This document shows, in pieces, positions 34,659 to 43,229 of a stretch of DNA of 64,000 nucleotides (within the stretch, counting starts at the first letter, position 1; each line of letters starts with the position of its first letter). Both the position numbers and the translations under genes were made by a program. The stretch comes from Simiduia sp. 21SJ11W-1 (GTDB taxonomy: Bacteria > Pseudomonadota > Gammaproteobacteria > Pseudomonadales > Cellvibrionaceae). The notes under the pieces were generated by a model. That model was not told the DNA's origin and ran no database searches. It was given only the letters and a program-made list of their open reading frames with translations. The stretch spans positions 806,001 through 870,000 of the forward strand of contig NZ_CP090959.1 in assembly GCF_024138675.1 (NCBI RefSeq), written 5' to 3'.

Positions 34659-37625
34659 ATGACAATTCAACGGACAACAACCGGCCAACCCGTCTTTAGA
34701 AAAACACTGCTAAGTGCAGTGATTGCCCTGGCGGCCACACCTGCCATCGCCCAAGAAAGCGATGCCAACGCAGCGCTAGAAGAGGTGGTTGTTACCGCAC
34801 AATTTCAGCGCAACCTGGATAACGCGCTTGATGTAAAGCGAAACTCTTCCACCATTGTTGATGGTATCTCAGCCGATGACATCGGCTCGCTGCCGGCACT
34901 CGATATGGGTGAAGCATTGCAGGCTGTGGTAGGTGTTCAGCTGAACCGTGAAGGCGAGCGTCGCGAATCCAGTATCAACTTGCGCGGCATGCCCTCAGGC
35001 TTTGTGTTAACCACCGCGAACGGTCAAACCTTTGCTAGCCCCTCGCGCAGCGATAAGGCATTTGGCGCACCCAACCCCTTCGGTGCATACGACCCTGCGA
35101 TTTTTAACGGTACTGATGTTATCAAAACCCAAACTGCAGAAATGCAAGAGGGTGGTATTGCCGGTACTGTAGATCTCAAACTGGCGCGCGCACTGGATAA
35201 GCCGGATAACAAATTGAGCCTGGCAGTGGCCGGGCGCAGTGAGCAGTTGGCTGATACCGTTGATACAGAGTTTGTGTTGTCTGGCTCTAAACATTTGATC
35301 GAAGACACCCTGGCCCTGACCGCCACTATTGCAACCTCAGAGCAAACCTTCCGTCGCGATACCATCAAAATTAACCGTTACGACAACATCCCCACTAACG
35401 GTAATTTTGTGGGCGCCAACGGGGAAGACTACGCCACTTGGGCGGCCGCCAATAACCTGCCCGATAACGCAGTGGTAAAGATGCCTGGCGAGTTGCGCCA
35501 GGGTTCAGAGCTTAACGAAGGTCAGCGCACCTCATTCAGCGGTAACCTCGAGTATCAAGCCAATGACGCGCTGCGTTTGGGTGTAAGCCTGTTCTACACC
35601 GAGCGCGATATGGATGAGAACGGCCAGCAAGAAATTGATATGCGTACCCGTAGTGGCGGTACAAAAATTACGCCCAATTCTTCGCCATTTGCCACAGGTA
35701 AGTTAGATAAAGACGGCAACCCCATCTACAGCGTGGCCGACATCATGTTTGATGATGTTGATTACCGTTACACCTCGCGCATTTGGGATACCTACGAACA
35801 GTCGCAAGCTGCAATTTTCGATGCGCAATGGCAAAACGAACAGTGGACCATTGACGGCCTGATCTCGATCTCCAGTGCGGAGAATAACTGGAGCGAATTG
35901 TTCTATACGCCTATTCACAAAGCTGGCAGCAGTGGTATTTCTGGCCGCTTGTACACAGGCGAAGGCGATGTGGAGGATTTCCTGGTAGACATCCAAAACT
36001 TCGACAACCTGGATCTGGATGCCAACTGGCAAGTTAAAGACACCCTAAGTAGCTCGGGTGTTGTAAACAGCCTGGATAACAACCAGATTCAAATGCTGGT
36101 TACCGGTACCTACGAAACACTTGAGCGCGATAACAACTCGTTCGAATTTAATGTAGAGCGCGAGCTGGATTTACCGGTGTTGTCGAACGTGAAGTTTGGT
36201 TACCGCTATTCTACCGATGAGCAAAGCTCCGATCGTCTGCGCAGCTCTCCCACAGGCATTGATCTTACCGGCATCATCACCAATGCCGCGCGCGGCAATC
36301 CGGCTTACAGCTCACAGGGCAGCTTCTTTGGTGGCAATGTTGATGGTTTTGCTGGTGCAGGTGAAGGCTGGTACGCACTGGATGTGGATGCCGTAAATGC
36401 ATTGGCAGCCGCCACCATCGGTACCGTCAACCCGGATCCTGCCACCGGCGAAATGCCAGTGCGCGTTCCCTCTACAGGCTTGATTGCCCGTGGTGGCCAG
36501 CAGAGCGCGGGCCTCATTTACGATGTAACACTTGATACCTCCGCTGCCTATTTAATGTCGGATTTGGATTTCATGATTGCAGACCGCCCGGTGATGGGTA
36601 ACATTGGTGTGCGCTATGTATCCTCCGAGCAAGATGCGTCAGCGCCGTTTTTTGCCTTTGGTGCAACGGATATCAATAACCCCGAAGATCGCCATGTGAA
36701 AAACAGCTACAGCTATGTGCTGCCCAGCATGAACCTGGCGATGGATATCACCGAAGATGTGAAGCTGCGGGTTGCTTATAGCGAATCCATGGCACGCCCG
36801 AATGTACGCGCAGCCACGCCCTCTGCCACTGTAAGAACCACACCGGGTGAAGCCACCGTAGGCTTGCCAGGTGCAGATGTAGATCCGTTTACCGCGCAGT
36901 CATACGATGTATCGCTTGAGTGGTATAACCGTGAAGGCAGCGCCATTACCTTTGCGGCCTTCCACAAAGATATCGATAACTTCTTCACCTCTGTTGGCAC
37001 CTGTGATCAGGATCTGCTGGCAAGCTATGGGTTGAATGTGGGTAACCTCACTGAGGTGGGCGGCAATTGTATTACCGACGGTGCCGACGACTATGATGCC
37101 ATCGATTCTGATTACATCATGGCCGGTGATGCCGTAAGCGCAAGCCAGGTGCAGAACATTGATTCACGCATTAAGGTGCAGGGCTACGAGTTGTCAATCC
37201 AGCAAAATCTCAGCTTCTTGCCTTACCCCTGGAACGGCTTTGGCGGCATCATCAACTACTCCAAAACCAAGCAGGATGCGCCTCTTGAAGCCCAGATTCC
37301 CGGCATTTCAGATGATACCTACAACATTATTGGTTACTACGAGCAAGGCCCCTTTGGTATTCGCCTGGCGTACAACTACCGCAGTGAATACGAGCTGGAA
37401 AGCGTAGGCACCTTTAACGGCGAAGGTAATAAAGATGTGAAAGCCGCAGGCCGCGTAGATTTGTCTGCCTACTACAACATTACCGACCAGCTGAGTGTTT
37501 CGCTAAAAGGCTACAACCTTACCGAAACATTGTATGAAGAGTATCAGGATACCGAGTATCAGCCGCGTGCTACCCACTATGATGGCCGCACGTTCGTGAT
37601 GCAGGCCAAGTACAAGTTCTTCTAA
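34659..37625 (+). CDS. TonB-dependent outer-membrane receptor for the uronate oligosaccharide
   Basis: The 988-residue receptor imports a ligand across the outer membrane using TonB energy. It has a signal peptide (cut after IAQ), a TonB box region (LEEVVVTAQ), a plug (SLPALDMGEALQAVVGVQLNRE, then INLRGMPSGFVLTTANG) and a beta-barrel ending with the aromatic residue after KYKF. ATG 34659 is chosen because AAGGGG lies eight bases upstream; 34626 is a possible earlier start. Its end position in the uronate locus and the upstream operator suggest that it takes up lyase oligosaccharides. Confidence 0.93.
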   Translation: MTIQRTTTGQPVFRKTLLSAVIALAATPAIAQESDANAALEEVVVTAQFQRNLDNALDVKRNSSTIVDGISADDIGSLPALDMGEALQAVVGVQLNREGERRESSINLRGMPSGFVLTTANGQTFASPSRSDKAFGAPNPFGAYDPAIFNGTDVIKTQTAEMQEGGIAGTVDLKLARALDKPDNKLSLAVAGRSEQLADTVDTEFVLSGSKHLIEDTLALTATIATSEQTFRRDTIKINRYDNIPTNGNFVGANGEDYATWAAANNLPDNAVVKMPGELRQGSELNEGQRTSFSGNLEYQANDALRLGVSLFYTERDMDENGQQEIDMRTRSGGTKITPNSSPFATGKLDKDGNPIYSVADIMFDDVDYRYTSRIWDTYEQSQAAIFDAQWQNEQWTIDGLISISSAENNWSELFYTPIHKAGSSGISGRLYTGEGDVEDFLVDIQNFDNLDLDANWQVKDTLSSSGVVNSLDNNQIQMLVTGTYETLERDNNSFEFNVERELDLPVLSNVKFGYRYSTDEQSSDRLRSSPTGIDLTGIITNAARGNPAYSSQGSFFGGNVDGFAGAGEGWYALDVDAVNALAAATIGTVNPDPATGEMPVRVPSTGLIARGGQQSAGLIYDVTLDTSAAYLMSDLDFMIADRPVMGNIGVRYVSSEQDASAPFFAFGATDINNPEDRHVKNSYSYVLPSMNLAMDITEDVKLRVAYSESMARPNVRAATPSATVRTTPGEATVGLPGADVDPFTAQSYDVSLEWYNREGSAITFAAFHKDIDNFFTSVGTCDQDLLASYGLNVGNLTEVGGNCITDGADDYDAIDSDYIMAGDAVSASQVQNIDSRIKVQGYELSIQQNLSFLPYPWNGFGGIINYSKTKQDAPLEAQIPGISDDTYNIIGYYEQGPFGIRLAYNYRSEYELESVGTFNGEGNKDVKAAGRVDLSAYYNITDQLSVSLKGYNLTETLYEEYQDTEYQPRATHYDGRTFVMQAKYKFF

Positions 37626-37647
37626 CCAATAACTGGTTGCCCAACCG

Positions 37648-37678
37648 GGGTCGCGATGAAAGTCGCGACCCTTTTTTT
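37648..37678 (+). terminator. Terminator of the TonB receptor gene
   Basis: GGGTCGCGA and TCGCGACCC form a strong stem followed by TTTTTTT. The 37680-37900 stretch after it holds no gene that I can support. Confidence 0.9.
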
Positions 37679-37929
37679 ATACCTGAAAATTCATTCAGCT
37701 ATATACGCACTTTTTAACGGCAAGCCTTGCCATCGGTTTAACGCGTTGTGGGTGCGCGGTAGCTTTGGGGTAACTGTTCTTGCGTTAGCTGCGCCTTGAA
37801 TTGGTTAGCGGTATGGAAGGAGTGCAGGGCGTTTTGACTATTGAGTTTGATATGGTCTGCTGAGGTGAAGTGAGTTGGCTGCTTTAACAACTATGTTGCA
37901 TAAATTATAATCATTCTTATTGTTTGATT

Positions 37930-38174
37930 TGTTCATTTTCTTTTTGTACGAAAAGAAAACGAACCAAAAGAAAGGCCACCCCGGCTGCGCTAAATCCATT
38001 CAAAGCACTAAAGCTTGGGGTCGCGTTGACAGGCGCACCGTCGAGCGGCACCGAGGTCCTGCCTTGCAACGCTCAAATGGGCGTCCTGCGGATGGCCGCC
38101 CCGCCCATTTGACCCCAACCTTCAGCACTTTGAATGGCCGCTACGCAAGGGGCCCCAAAGGCGCGGCGCTGTAG
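37930..38174 (+). repeat. Structured repeat, form A copy 1
   Basis: The element begins with a TTTTTGTACGAAAA palindrome and AACCAAAAG, runs through CCCCGGCTGCGCTAAATCC, and has a central hairpin with arms CAAATGGGCG and CGCCCATTTG. It ends with CGCAAGGGGCCCC and GCTGTAG. Five A copies occur in the window. The same end sequences appear, reversed, in the B copies. Confidence 0.85.
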
Positions 38175-38248
38175 TTGGTTTTAAACTACATCAAAGTCTT
38201 GTGGTCTTTTCCTTCCCTATAGCTGCATTGCTCGATGTGGCACCACTT

Positions 38249-38455
38249 CCCCTTGCGCAGCGGTGAACGGAAGCTAAATCGAACTGGCTAAATGGCCATG
38301 GACCTCGGTGCCGCTTGACGGTATGGCCATTTAAGCGGCGTTCGCCAGGGACGGCGATTGCCACGGCCTGTTGGATTTGGCTGGAGTGCACGGACTCGAA
38401 GGGCGCACAGCCGGGGCGGCTTTTTTGGTTGCTTTTTGGCCGCGCAAAAAGTGAC
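38249..38455 (-). repeat. Structured repeat, form B copy 1 (reverse)
   Basis: Read on the minus strand it starts with AAAAAGTAACCAAAAAGGCC-like sequence and CCCCGGCTGCGC. It has the central hairpin AAATGGCCAT/ATGGCCATTT with a large loop and ends in CGCTGCGCAAGGGG. The loop contains the reverse of a segment found in A1 (ACCGTC, GCGGCACCGAGGTCC), showing that A and B are related. Confidence 0.83.
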
Positions 38456-38530
38456 AAAGAATTCGTTCGAAGTGAGTTGGTCGATTTCACCAGCATGTTG
38501 CCTAACTTATATTCATTCTTATTGTTAGAT

Positions 38531-38740
38531 TTGTTCATTTTCTTTTTATACGAAAAGAAAACGAACCAAAAGAAACGTACCCCGGCTGCGCTAAATCCAT
38601 TCAAAGCACTAAAGCTTGGGGTCGCGCTGACAGGCGTCCTGCCTTGCAACGCTCAAATGGCCTTCCATGGCCATTTGCCCCCAACCTTCAGCACTTTGAA
38701 TGGCCGCTACGCAAGGGGCCCCAAAGGCGGCACGCTGTAG
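38531..38740 (+). repeat. Structured repeat, form A copy 2
   Basis: Same borders as copy 1. The central hairpin is shorter, with arms CAAATGGCC and GGCCATTTG, both arms differing from copy 1 in a way that keeps pairing. Confidence 0.85.
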
Positions 38741-38817
38741 TCGGATTTTAAGCGTGCAAGCGAGCGTTCTATTTTTCTTTTGCTCAACTACGTGCATCAC
38801 TTGATGCTGGCACTACT

Positions 38818-39040
38818 TCCCCTTGCGCAGCGGTGAACGGAAGCCTAATACAGCAGGTTAAACGGCGGGGCGGCCATCCGCCAAGGATGGCCATCTAAGC
38901 GGCGTTCGCCAGGGACGGCGATTGCCGCGGCCTGTTGGATTTGGGTGGAGTAAACGAACCCGAAGGGGGATCGGCAGGACAGCCGATCAGTCCACCCGGG
39001 GCGGCCTTTTTGGTTACTTTTTGGCCGCGCAAAAAGTGAC
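38818..39040 (-). repeat. Structured repeat, form B copy 2 (reverse)
   Basis: Read leftward it has the shared AAGTAACCAAAAAGGCCGCC start and the CGCTGCGCAAGGGG end. The central stem is altered (GGCCATCC and GGATGGCC) and an insertion lies near 38965-38990. Confidence 0.83.
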
Positions 39041-39117
39041 GAAGGAATCGTTCTGAGTGGGGTACTTGGTTCAGCACGTTCAATGCCGACCTAATAGCTA
39101 TCTCAATTTATTTGGGT

Positions 39118-39377
39118 TGTTACTTTTCTTTGTGTGGCCAAAGCAAAGTAACCAAAAGAAAGGCCACCCCGGCTGCGCTAAATCCATTCAAAGCACTAAA
39201 GCTTGGGGTCGCGCTGACAGGCGCACCGTCGAGCGGCACCCAGGCACTGCCTGGCAAAGCTCAAATGGGCGTCCTGCGGACGGCCGCCCCGCGGATGGCC
39301 GCTCCGCCCATGTGACCGCAACCTTCAGTGCTTTGAAGGGCCGTTACACAAGGGGCCCCAACGGCGCGGTGCTGTAG
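39118..39377 (+). repeat. Structured repeat, form A copy 3
   Basis: This copy begins with GTTACTTTTCTTTG and AAGCAAAGTAACC in place of the GTACG palindrome. Its hairpin region is the longest, with an extra GC-rich stem (CGGACGGCCGCC). It ends in CACAAGGGGCCCC and GCTGTAG. It is the last copy before the accessory genes. Confidence 0.85.
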
Positions 39378-39439
39378 TGGGGTTATTAATGCGTTAAGGC
39401 GAATGATGAGGAGATCCTGAGGTATGTGGCTGATCAAAA

Positions 39440-39467
39440 ACCAAAAAAGGCAGCGCCGGCTGCCTTT
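39440..39467 (-). terminator. Terminator of the effector-immunity operon
   Basis: AAGGCAGC and GCTGCCTT pair around GCCG; on the minus strand a run of six T follows. It lies 54 bp after the immunity gene stop. Confidence 0.8.
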
Positions 39468-39520
39468 ATCCTAACTAAACGAAGTAAGTGAGCCGTATTG
39501 TTTACGACACTTGAATGGCG

Positions 39521-39895
39521 CTAATCAAATAGCCCCATTGAGTTGGCAGCAATAAATATCAACATTAGCGCAACTGAAATGGTATAGGTATACCAGAAAA
39601 TTTTAGCCAAACCCCGGTCAAAAGTGCTGGTATGCTTTTCTAACAGATCTCTATCTGCATAGAGACCGCTTAGCGGACTTTGAGCCAATTTGTCTGTTAT
39701 ATACCTGGGCAAGGCCAAAGCTTGTGCTGCGTTCAAAATATCCCAGCCGCTGGCAAACTCACACCCTAACGCATTTTTGGTTTCTTCTGTTTTTCGAAGC
39801 CTTCGAACTGTTATTTGGCCAAAAAGAACAAATAAGATTAAAGCGATTAGCATCAAAAGTACTGAAAAGGCTAAGAGTTTTGAAAATAAAGTCAT
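39521..39895 (-). CDS. Two-helix membrane protein, probable immunity protein
   Basis: The 124-residue protein has hydrophobic helices at about 5-27 and 98-118, with a 70-residue soluble loop between them. It starts inside the stop of the upstream gene (ATGA overlap), so the two are coupled. I do not recognise a named family. A small polytopic protein coupled to a gene with a glycine-rich membrane-inserting end is the usual layout of pore-forming toxin immunity (for example the Tse4/Tsi4 pair in Pseudomonas). Confidence 0.65.
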   Translation of the reverse strand: MTLFSKLLAFSVLLMLIALILFVLFGQITVRRLRKTEETKNALGCEFASGWDILNAAQALALPRYITDKLAQSPLSGLYADRDLLEKHTSTFDRGLAKIFWYTYTISVALMLIFIAANSMGLFD

Positions 39896-40869
39896 TTCGA
39901 ACCTATTGCGCCCATAATTCCGTCATACCAACTACCGCTGTTATCTTTTATCGTATTGTTTACAGCAATGGAAGCTGTTGCTGCAGCACCTGCCACAGCT
40001 AAACCACCTACAATAAGACCTACCCATCCAATCGGTGTGGCTACCATTAGAAGCCCTAGTGCTGCAGTTCCAGCATGCACAGTAAGTATGCCCGCACCTG
40101 CACTTGCAGCGAAACTAGTGGACTCAATGAACAATTCCCGCTCCCATTCGCCGCCAGCTTTGTATTCATTATGAATATTGCCGATGCGGCTTGTAAAATC
40201 GATTACTGCAAGCCCGTTGCCCAGTACTTTGGCATGTTGGGTGAATTTTACCAAGTTATGGGCTTGTGCCTGTGATGTTACATTCAGCGAGGTGATATTT
40301 CTGCTGCTTTGGGCGATATTGGTAGCGCGCGTAGCGCTGGTGAGCGGCGTGCCCCGGCGTGAACGGATGCCCGCTGTTACGGCGTCGAGCTCGTGCCTGA
40401 ACCTTACCTGCAATTTCTGGAAAGCATTAAACGCACGCTCCCTTGCTGCAGCCTTGAGGGCGGCGTTTGATTTGGCGGCGTGGCGATAGGCCATCAGGGC
40501 ATCTTGGTATTCTTTAACGGCACCTGCAAAGCCACCCAGCCGGTTCGCATACATGCTGGTTGATGCCCCCATAAGGCCCACGTTGTACTCCTGCAGCTGT
40601 TTGGTCAGCTCGGCCAGCGCTAGGGTGTTATCCCCACCAAAGGTTAACGATAAATCCGTAAGGTTTTTGGCCGTGGTAGGGGCAGACAGGGTGGCCAGTA
40701 TCTGTGATTCGCGCGGCCCCATGCTTTGCCCAAGCAGGTAGGGTGTGTAAGCGGCAATAGCCGACGGATTAGTGCATTGCCTACCGTGTAGCTGATTGGT
40801 ATCGATACCGCAGGATTTACTTAGAAAATCTGCCTTCAATGGCTGATTGCACAACAATATCTCACTCAT
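39892..40869 (-). CDS. Probable pore-forming effector with glycine-zipper C-terminus
   Basis: The 325-residue protein has no signal peptide and a soluble, largely helical N-terminal part with an Ala-rich helix at 130-165. Its C-terminal region holds two Gly/Ala-rich hydrophobic segments (about 252-278 and 279-303; SFAASAGAGILTV, then GWVGLIVGGLAVAGAAA). This pattern fits type VI-type ion-selective pore formers. RBS AAGGAG precedes the ATG. No VgrG, Hcp, PAAR or adaptor gene is in the window, so delivery is unknown. The function is inferred from topology and context, not from recognised homology. Confidence 0.6.
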   Translation of the reverse strand: MSEILLCNQPLKADFLSKSCGIDTNQLHGRQCTNPSAIAAYTPYLLGQSMGPRESQILATLSAPTTAKNLTDLSLTFGGDNTLALAELTKQLQEYNVGLMGASTSMYANRLGGFAGAVKEYQDALMAYRHAAKSNAALKAAARERAFNAFQKLQVRFRHELDAVTAGIRSRRGTPLTSATRATNIAQSSRNITSLNVTSQAQAHNLVKFTQHAKVLGNGLAVIDFTSRIGNIHNEYKAGGEWERELFIESTSFAASAGAGILTVHAGTAALGLLMVATPIGWVGLIVGGLAVAGAAATASIAVNNTIKDNSGSWYDGIMGAIGSK

Positions 40870-41285
40870 GCTGATCTCCTTGTGAGTGATTATGACAACT
40901 GATATGGCTGCTCGTTGGATAGACGTAGGTGTGCCAGCGTGGCAATGTGCAAGGCTTCCTTTCCATTGGTTTAACGCTCAGAGTCCATTCTTCCATTTGC
41001 ATTTACACACCTGATATGTGCGTTTTTAAACCCCGTTTCTGGTGGTAATTGGGTGCGCTGCCAGGGCGGCATACGCTAACACAATAACGAAACAGCGAGA
41101 ATTAAATTCATGAATTTTGGCACCTAGATTGACGGCCAAAAGAATAATTTAGTGCTGGCGTGCCAAATGAGTTTTATTCTATTTTCTCTGCTGGGTTGGA
41201 CTTGGTGGAATGCCAATTGGTGGGTGCTATTGGGGTTGGTCAGGATTGAACCGAGTTGGTGCTAGCTCGTTTGTTTTGGTCTGGT
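40870..41285. other. Non-coding stretch upstream of the effector gene
   Basis: About 415 bp without a credible gene. It holds the ribosome site and presumably the promoter of the effector operon. I see no repeat, attC or RNA signal in it. Confidence 0.5.
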
Positions 41286-41322
41286 AGTGAAATGATTCGC
41301 ATTTGTCACCGACCCCTTTTCT
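41286..41322 (+). repeat. 37 bp direct repeat, copy 1
   Basis: It is identical over 37 bp to 41613-41649, containing ATTTGTCACCGACCCC. The two copies bracket a small secreted-protein gene. The GGGGTCGGTGACAAAT core (minus strand) recalls ends of REP-associated transposase elements, which I cannot confirm. Confidence 0.85.
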
Positions 41323-41323
41323 A

Positions 41324-41488
41324 TTAGACGTGCGACAATGAAATATCGGGCCATTCAATTGACCTAGTAAGCTGATAAGGGATGCGCTTTGTAACTAGGG
41401 TGGGCTCGGTTTCGCAAAGACTTGGGAAATCCGCTCGGCTAATTGCCGATAGCAAGGCCAGTATTGTTAAGCTAACCCACCTGTACAT
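41324..41488 (-). CDS. Small secreted protein (54 aa)
   Basis: The product begins MYRWVSLTILALLSAISRA, a good Sec signal peptide with cleavage expected after SRA. This leaves a mature peptide of about 35 residues with one Cys. A strong AGGAG lies five bases before the ATG at 41488. The stop is two bases inside the edge of the 37 bp direct repeat. I do not recognise the family. It sits downstream of the integron cassette genes in the same direction. Confidence 0.55.
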   Translation of the reverse strand: MYRWVSLTILALLSAISRADFPSLCETEPTLVTKRIPYQLTRSIEWPDISLSHV

Positions 41489-41612
41489 AACTACTCCTAA
41501 ACAACTGTTAACCCGACTGATCGACAGCATGGCGGCGATTGAAAGCGGGTGTTGGATTGCGCGCCAAAATTCTTATCTGATCCCGATTTTCATCTTTTTT
41601 GATTGGTCGTGA

Positions 41613-41649
41613 AGTGAAATGATTCGCATTTGTCACCGACCCCTTTTCT
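41613..41649 (+). repeat. 37 bp direct repeat, copy 2
   Basis: An exact second copy of 41286-41322, ending six bases before the attC site. The unit between the copies is about 290 bp. Confidence 0.85.
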
Positions 41650-41654
41650 CCTTT

Positions 41655-41726
41655 GCCTAACGTTGAAGCTGTGCGGTGCAAACGAAGCGCTGCGTAGCTT
41701 GCATACGAACGAGCGCCTTGTTAGCT
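41655..41726 (-). repeat. Integron attC recombination site of the KAP cassette
   Basis: On the minus strand AGCTAAC (R'' type) opens the site and GTTAGGC (R' type, matching GTTRRRY) closes it. About 58 bases lie between, with imperfect inverted arms (TGCAAGC and GCTTCGTTTGCA). It begins four bases after the KAP gene stop, the normal place for attC in a gene cassette. Confidence 0.75.
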
Positions 41727-41729
41727 CTT

Positions 41730-43085
41730 TTAGTTCCACTGTGATATCTGTTGTATTTTTTCATGAATGTCGGCAAAACGTCCCGAGCCAGAATGCCCCC
41801 ATCCGTAACTCCACTGGTCTAAGTCACCTCTAATGGCCATTTCTCCATCTTCGTCAACAAAACCCGATCTTATTAAGATGTCTTTTTTGTTCTCTCCTTC
41901 GTCCATATGTATACCCCCGCCAGTAAGGAAAAGCAGGAACCACCACTCTATTTTTTCCCGATTCATTAACTGCTCTAAATAAGCAATTGCTTCATCAGAA
42001 TGAAGATTTTGCGAGCCCAAAAGATTAAATATTTTAGGGTTGCCAACTTTAAATGCAGCCATGGCTAAAGATCCGGCGCCTAGGCACCAGTACAGCCGTC
42101 CTCTATTCTCTTCTGTTGTAGATAATATATGCCCAAGAATTCGAAATACTTCTTGTATTTGTCTTGGAGTAAGTTTTAATGCTCCTATGAGCTCGGAAAT
42201 ATTATCCACCAGATAGTGGTCTAACTTCATAAAACAGTGTCGTTCATTCTCGCGCTCTAGAAAGAGGGGTGCATAGGTAGAAGCCAGCCTCTTGTAACCT
42301 GCCTCAGTAATCTTAGGCAGCGTTATCTCACGATGGATAAACTTCCTATAATACTCTTCGAAATCGAGGTCTTGCCCAAACGCAGTTCTTGCTGAGTTTT
42401 CTAGCTGATGCCGATCGGCGGCAAGCAAGAAAACAGCGCCTTTTATATCGAAAATATGCTTAATTGTTTCTAAGTAAGTAATCGCATAATCAGGTCTGCA
42501 CCTGTCTAATTCATCAACTAAAAACAATACTCTTTGCTCTGATTCAGCAACAATTTTCTCTATCTCTTCCTTAAGTCTCTTCATTGCATTCTTTCTGTCT
42601 AGATACAATGAAAACGAATCAGGGATTACTTGGTTAGTTTCTTCTCGTTCTCCCTTTTTCTTTTCAGCAAGATCTCCAGCAGCAACTGCATCGATACCCG
42701 TGAATTTATTAACCAATTGACTACCAATGGCAGTTGCAAACCATCCAAAGTCCTTCGCAGCATCAACTAAAGACCCTACACTCTTTCCATCAGTCTCTAA
42801 GCGTTCTATCAGCCCTGAAATAATTGCAAAAAGGGGATCGCCATAATAATCACTTTCCCAGGCATTTAACGAAATCACTAACTTCTTTTCAGTTTTTTCG
42901 GCTGCACCATTAAGAGACGATTTCCACATCTCAAGAAATGTCGTTTTTCCAGTTCCATATTTAGATGTTAGGGCTATTACAAGACCACCGTCGACATAAT
43001 TGATCTCTGTTTCTATAAACTTTTCAAGCCTGTGAGCAAACGTTTCTAGCTCTAGCAAATCATTGCTGAATGTAGATATTTTCAT
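41730..43085 (-). CDS. KAP family P-loop NTPase, integron cassette gene
   Basis: The 451-residue protein has Walker A YGTGKTT near residue 43 and Walker B VLFLVDELDRCRPDYA, with the KAP signature DELDRC followed by the long helical TYLETIKHIFDIKGAVFLLAAD. The membrane segment common between the Walker motifs of KAP proteins is only weak here (FATAIGSQLV). KAP NTPases occur in phage-defence and membrane-linked systems, and no partner effector is evident. The start is the ATG at 43085. AT-rich codon use compared with the core genes indicates horizontal transfer. Confidence 0.85.
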   Translation of the reverse strand: MKISTFSNDLLELETFAHRLEKFIETEINYVDGGLVIALTSKYGTGKTTFLEMWKSSLNGAAEKTEKKLVISLNAWESDYYGDPLFAIISGLIERLETDGKSVGSLVDAAKDFGWFATAIGSQLVNKFTGIDAVAAGDLAEKKKGEREETNQVIPDSFSLYLDRKNAMKRLKEEIEKIVAESEQRVLFLVDELDRCRPDYAITYLETIKHIFDIKGAVFLLAADRHQLENSARTAFGQDLDFEEYYRKFIHREITLPKITEAGYKRLASTYAPLFLERENERHCFMKLDHYLVDNISELIGALKLTPRQIQEVFRILGHILSTTEENRGRLYWCLGAGSLAMAAFKVGNPKIFNLLGSQNLHSDEAIAYLEQLMNREKIEWWFLLFLTGGGIHMDEGENKKDILIRSGFVDEDGEMAIRGDLDQWSYGWGHSGSGRFADIHEKIQQISQWN

Positions 43086-43097
43086 TTTTTCCCTTAA

Positions 43098-43229
43098 ATT
43101 TAACGCCGTGCTCAACGGCAGTTTGTAAGTTGTGATTTTGTGGATTACTTTTTCGAATAAAAACCACATAAATACGACTTGCAAGCTGTCCAGCGCACGT
43201 AGTGCGCGGCTTGCGGTAATTTGTTAGGC
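43098..43229 (-). repeat. Integron attC recombination site of the 130-residue cassette
   Basis: On the minus strand the site starts GCCTAAC, which contains the stop codon of the upstream gene, and ends GTTAAAT (fits GTTRRRY). The 132 bp fold back on themselves: GACAGCTTGCAAGTCGT and ATTTATGTGG pair imperfectly with CCACAAAATCACAACTT and ACAAACTGCC. The size is like Vibrio VCR-type attC. Confidence 0.75.

Noticed and set aside
37920-39377. Open frames across the A repeats giving peptides with ALNPFKALKLG and GRYARGPKG
   Set aside because: The frame changes between copies while the DNA stays similar, and the arms of the hairpin set the sequence. Treated as non-coding repeat.
37930-39377. CRISPR array
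   Set aside because: The repeat units are 200-260 bp, alternate in orientation and have conserved spacers. No short repeats with unique spacers and no cas gene are seen.
40903-41285. Additional small gene between the effector and the 37 bp repeat
   Set aside because: No frame with a ribosome site and plausible composition was found.
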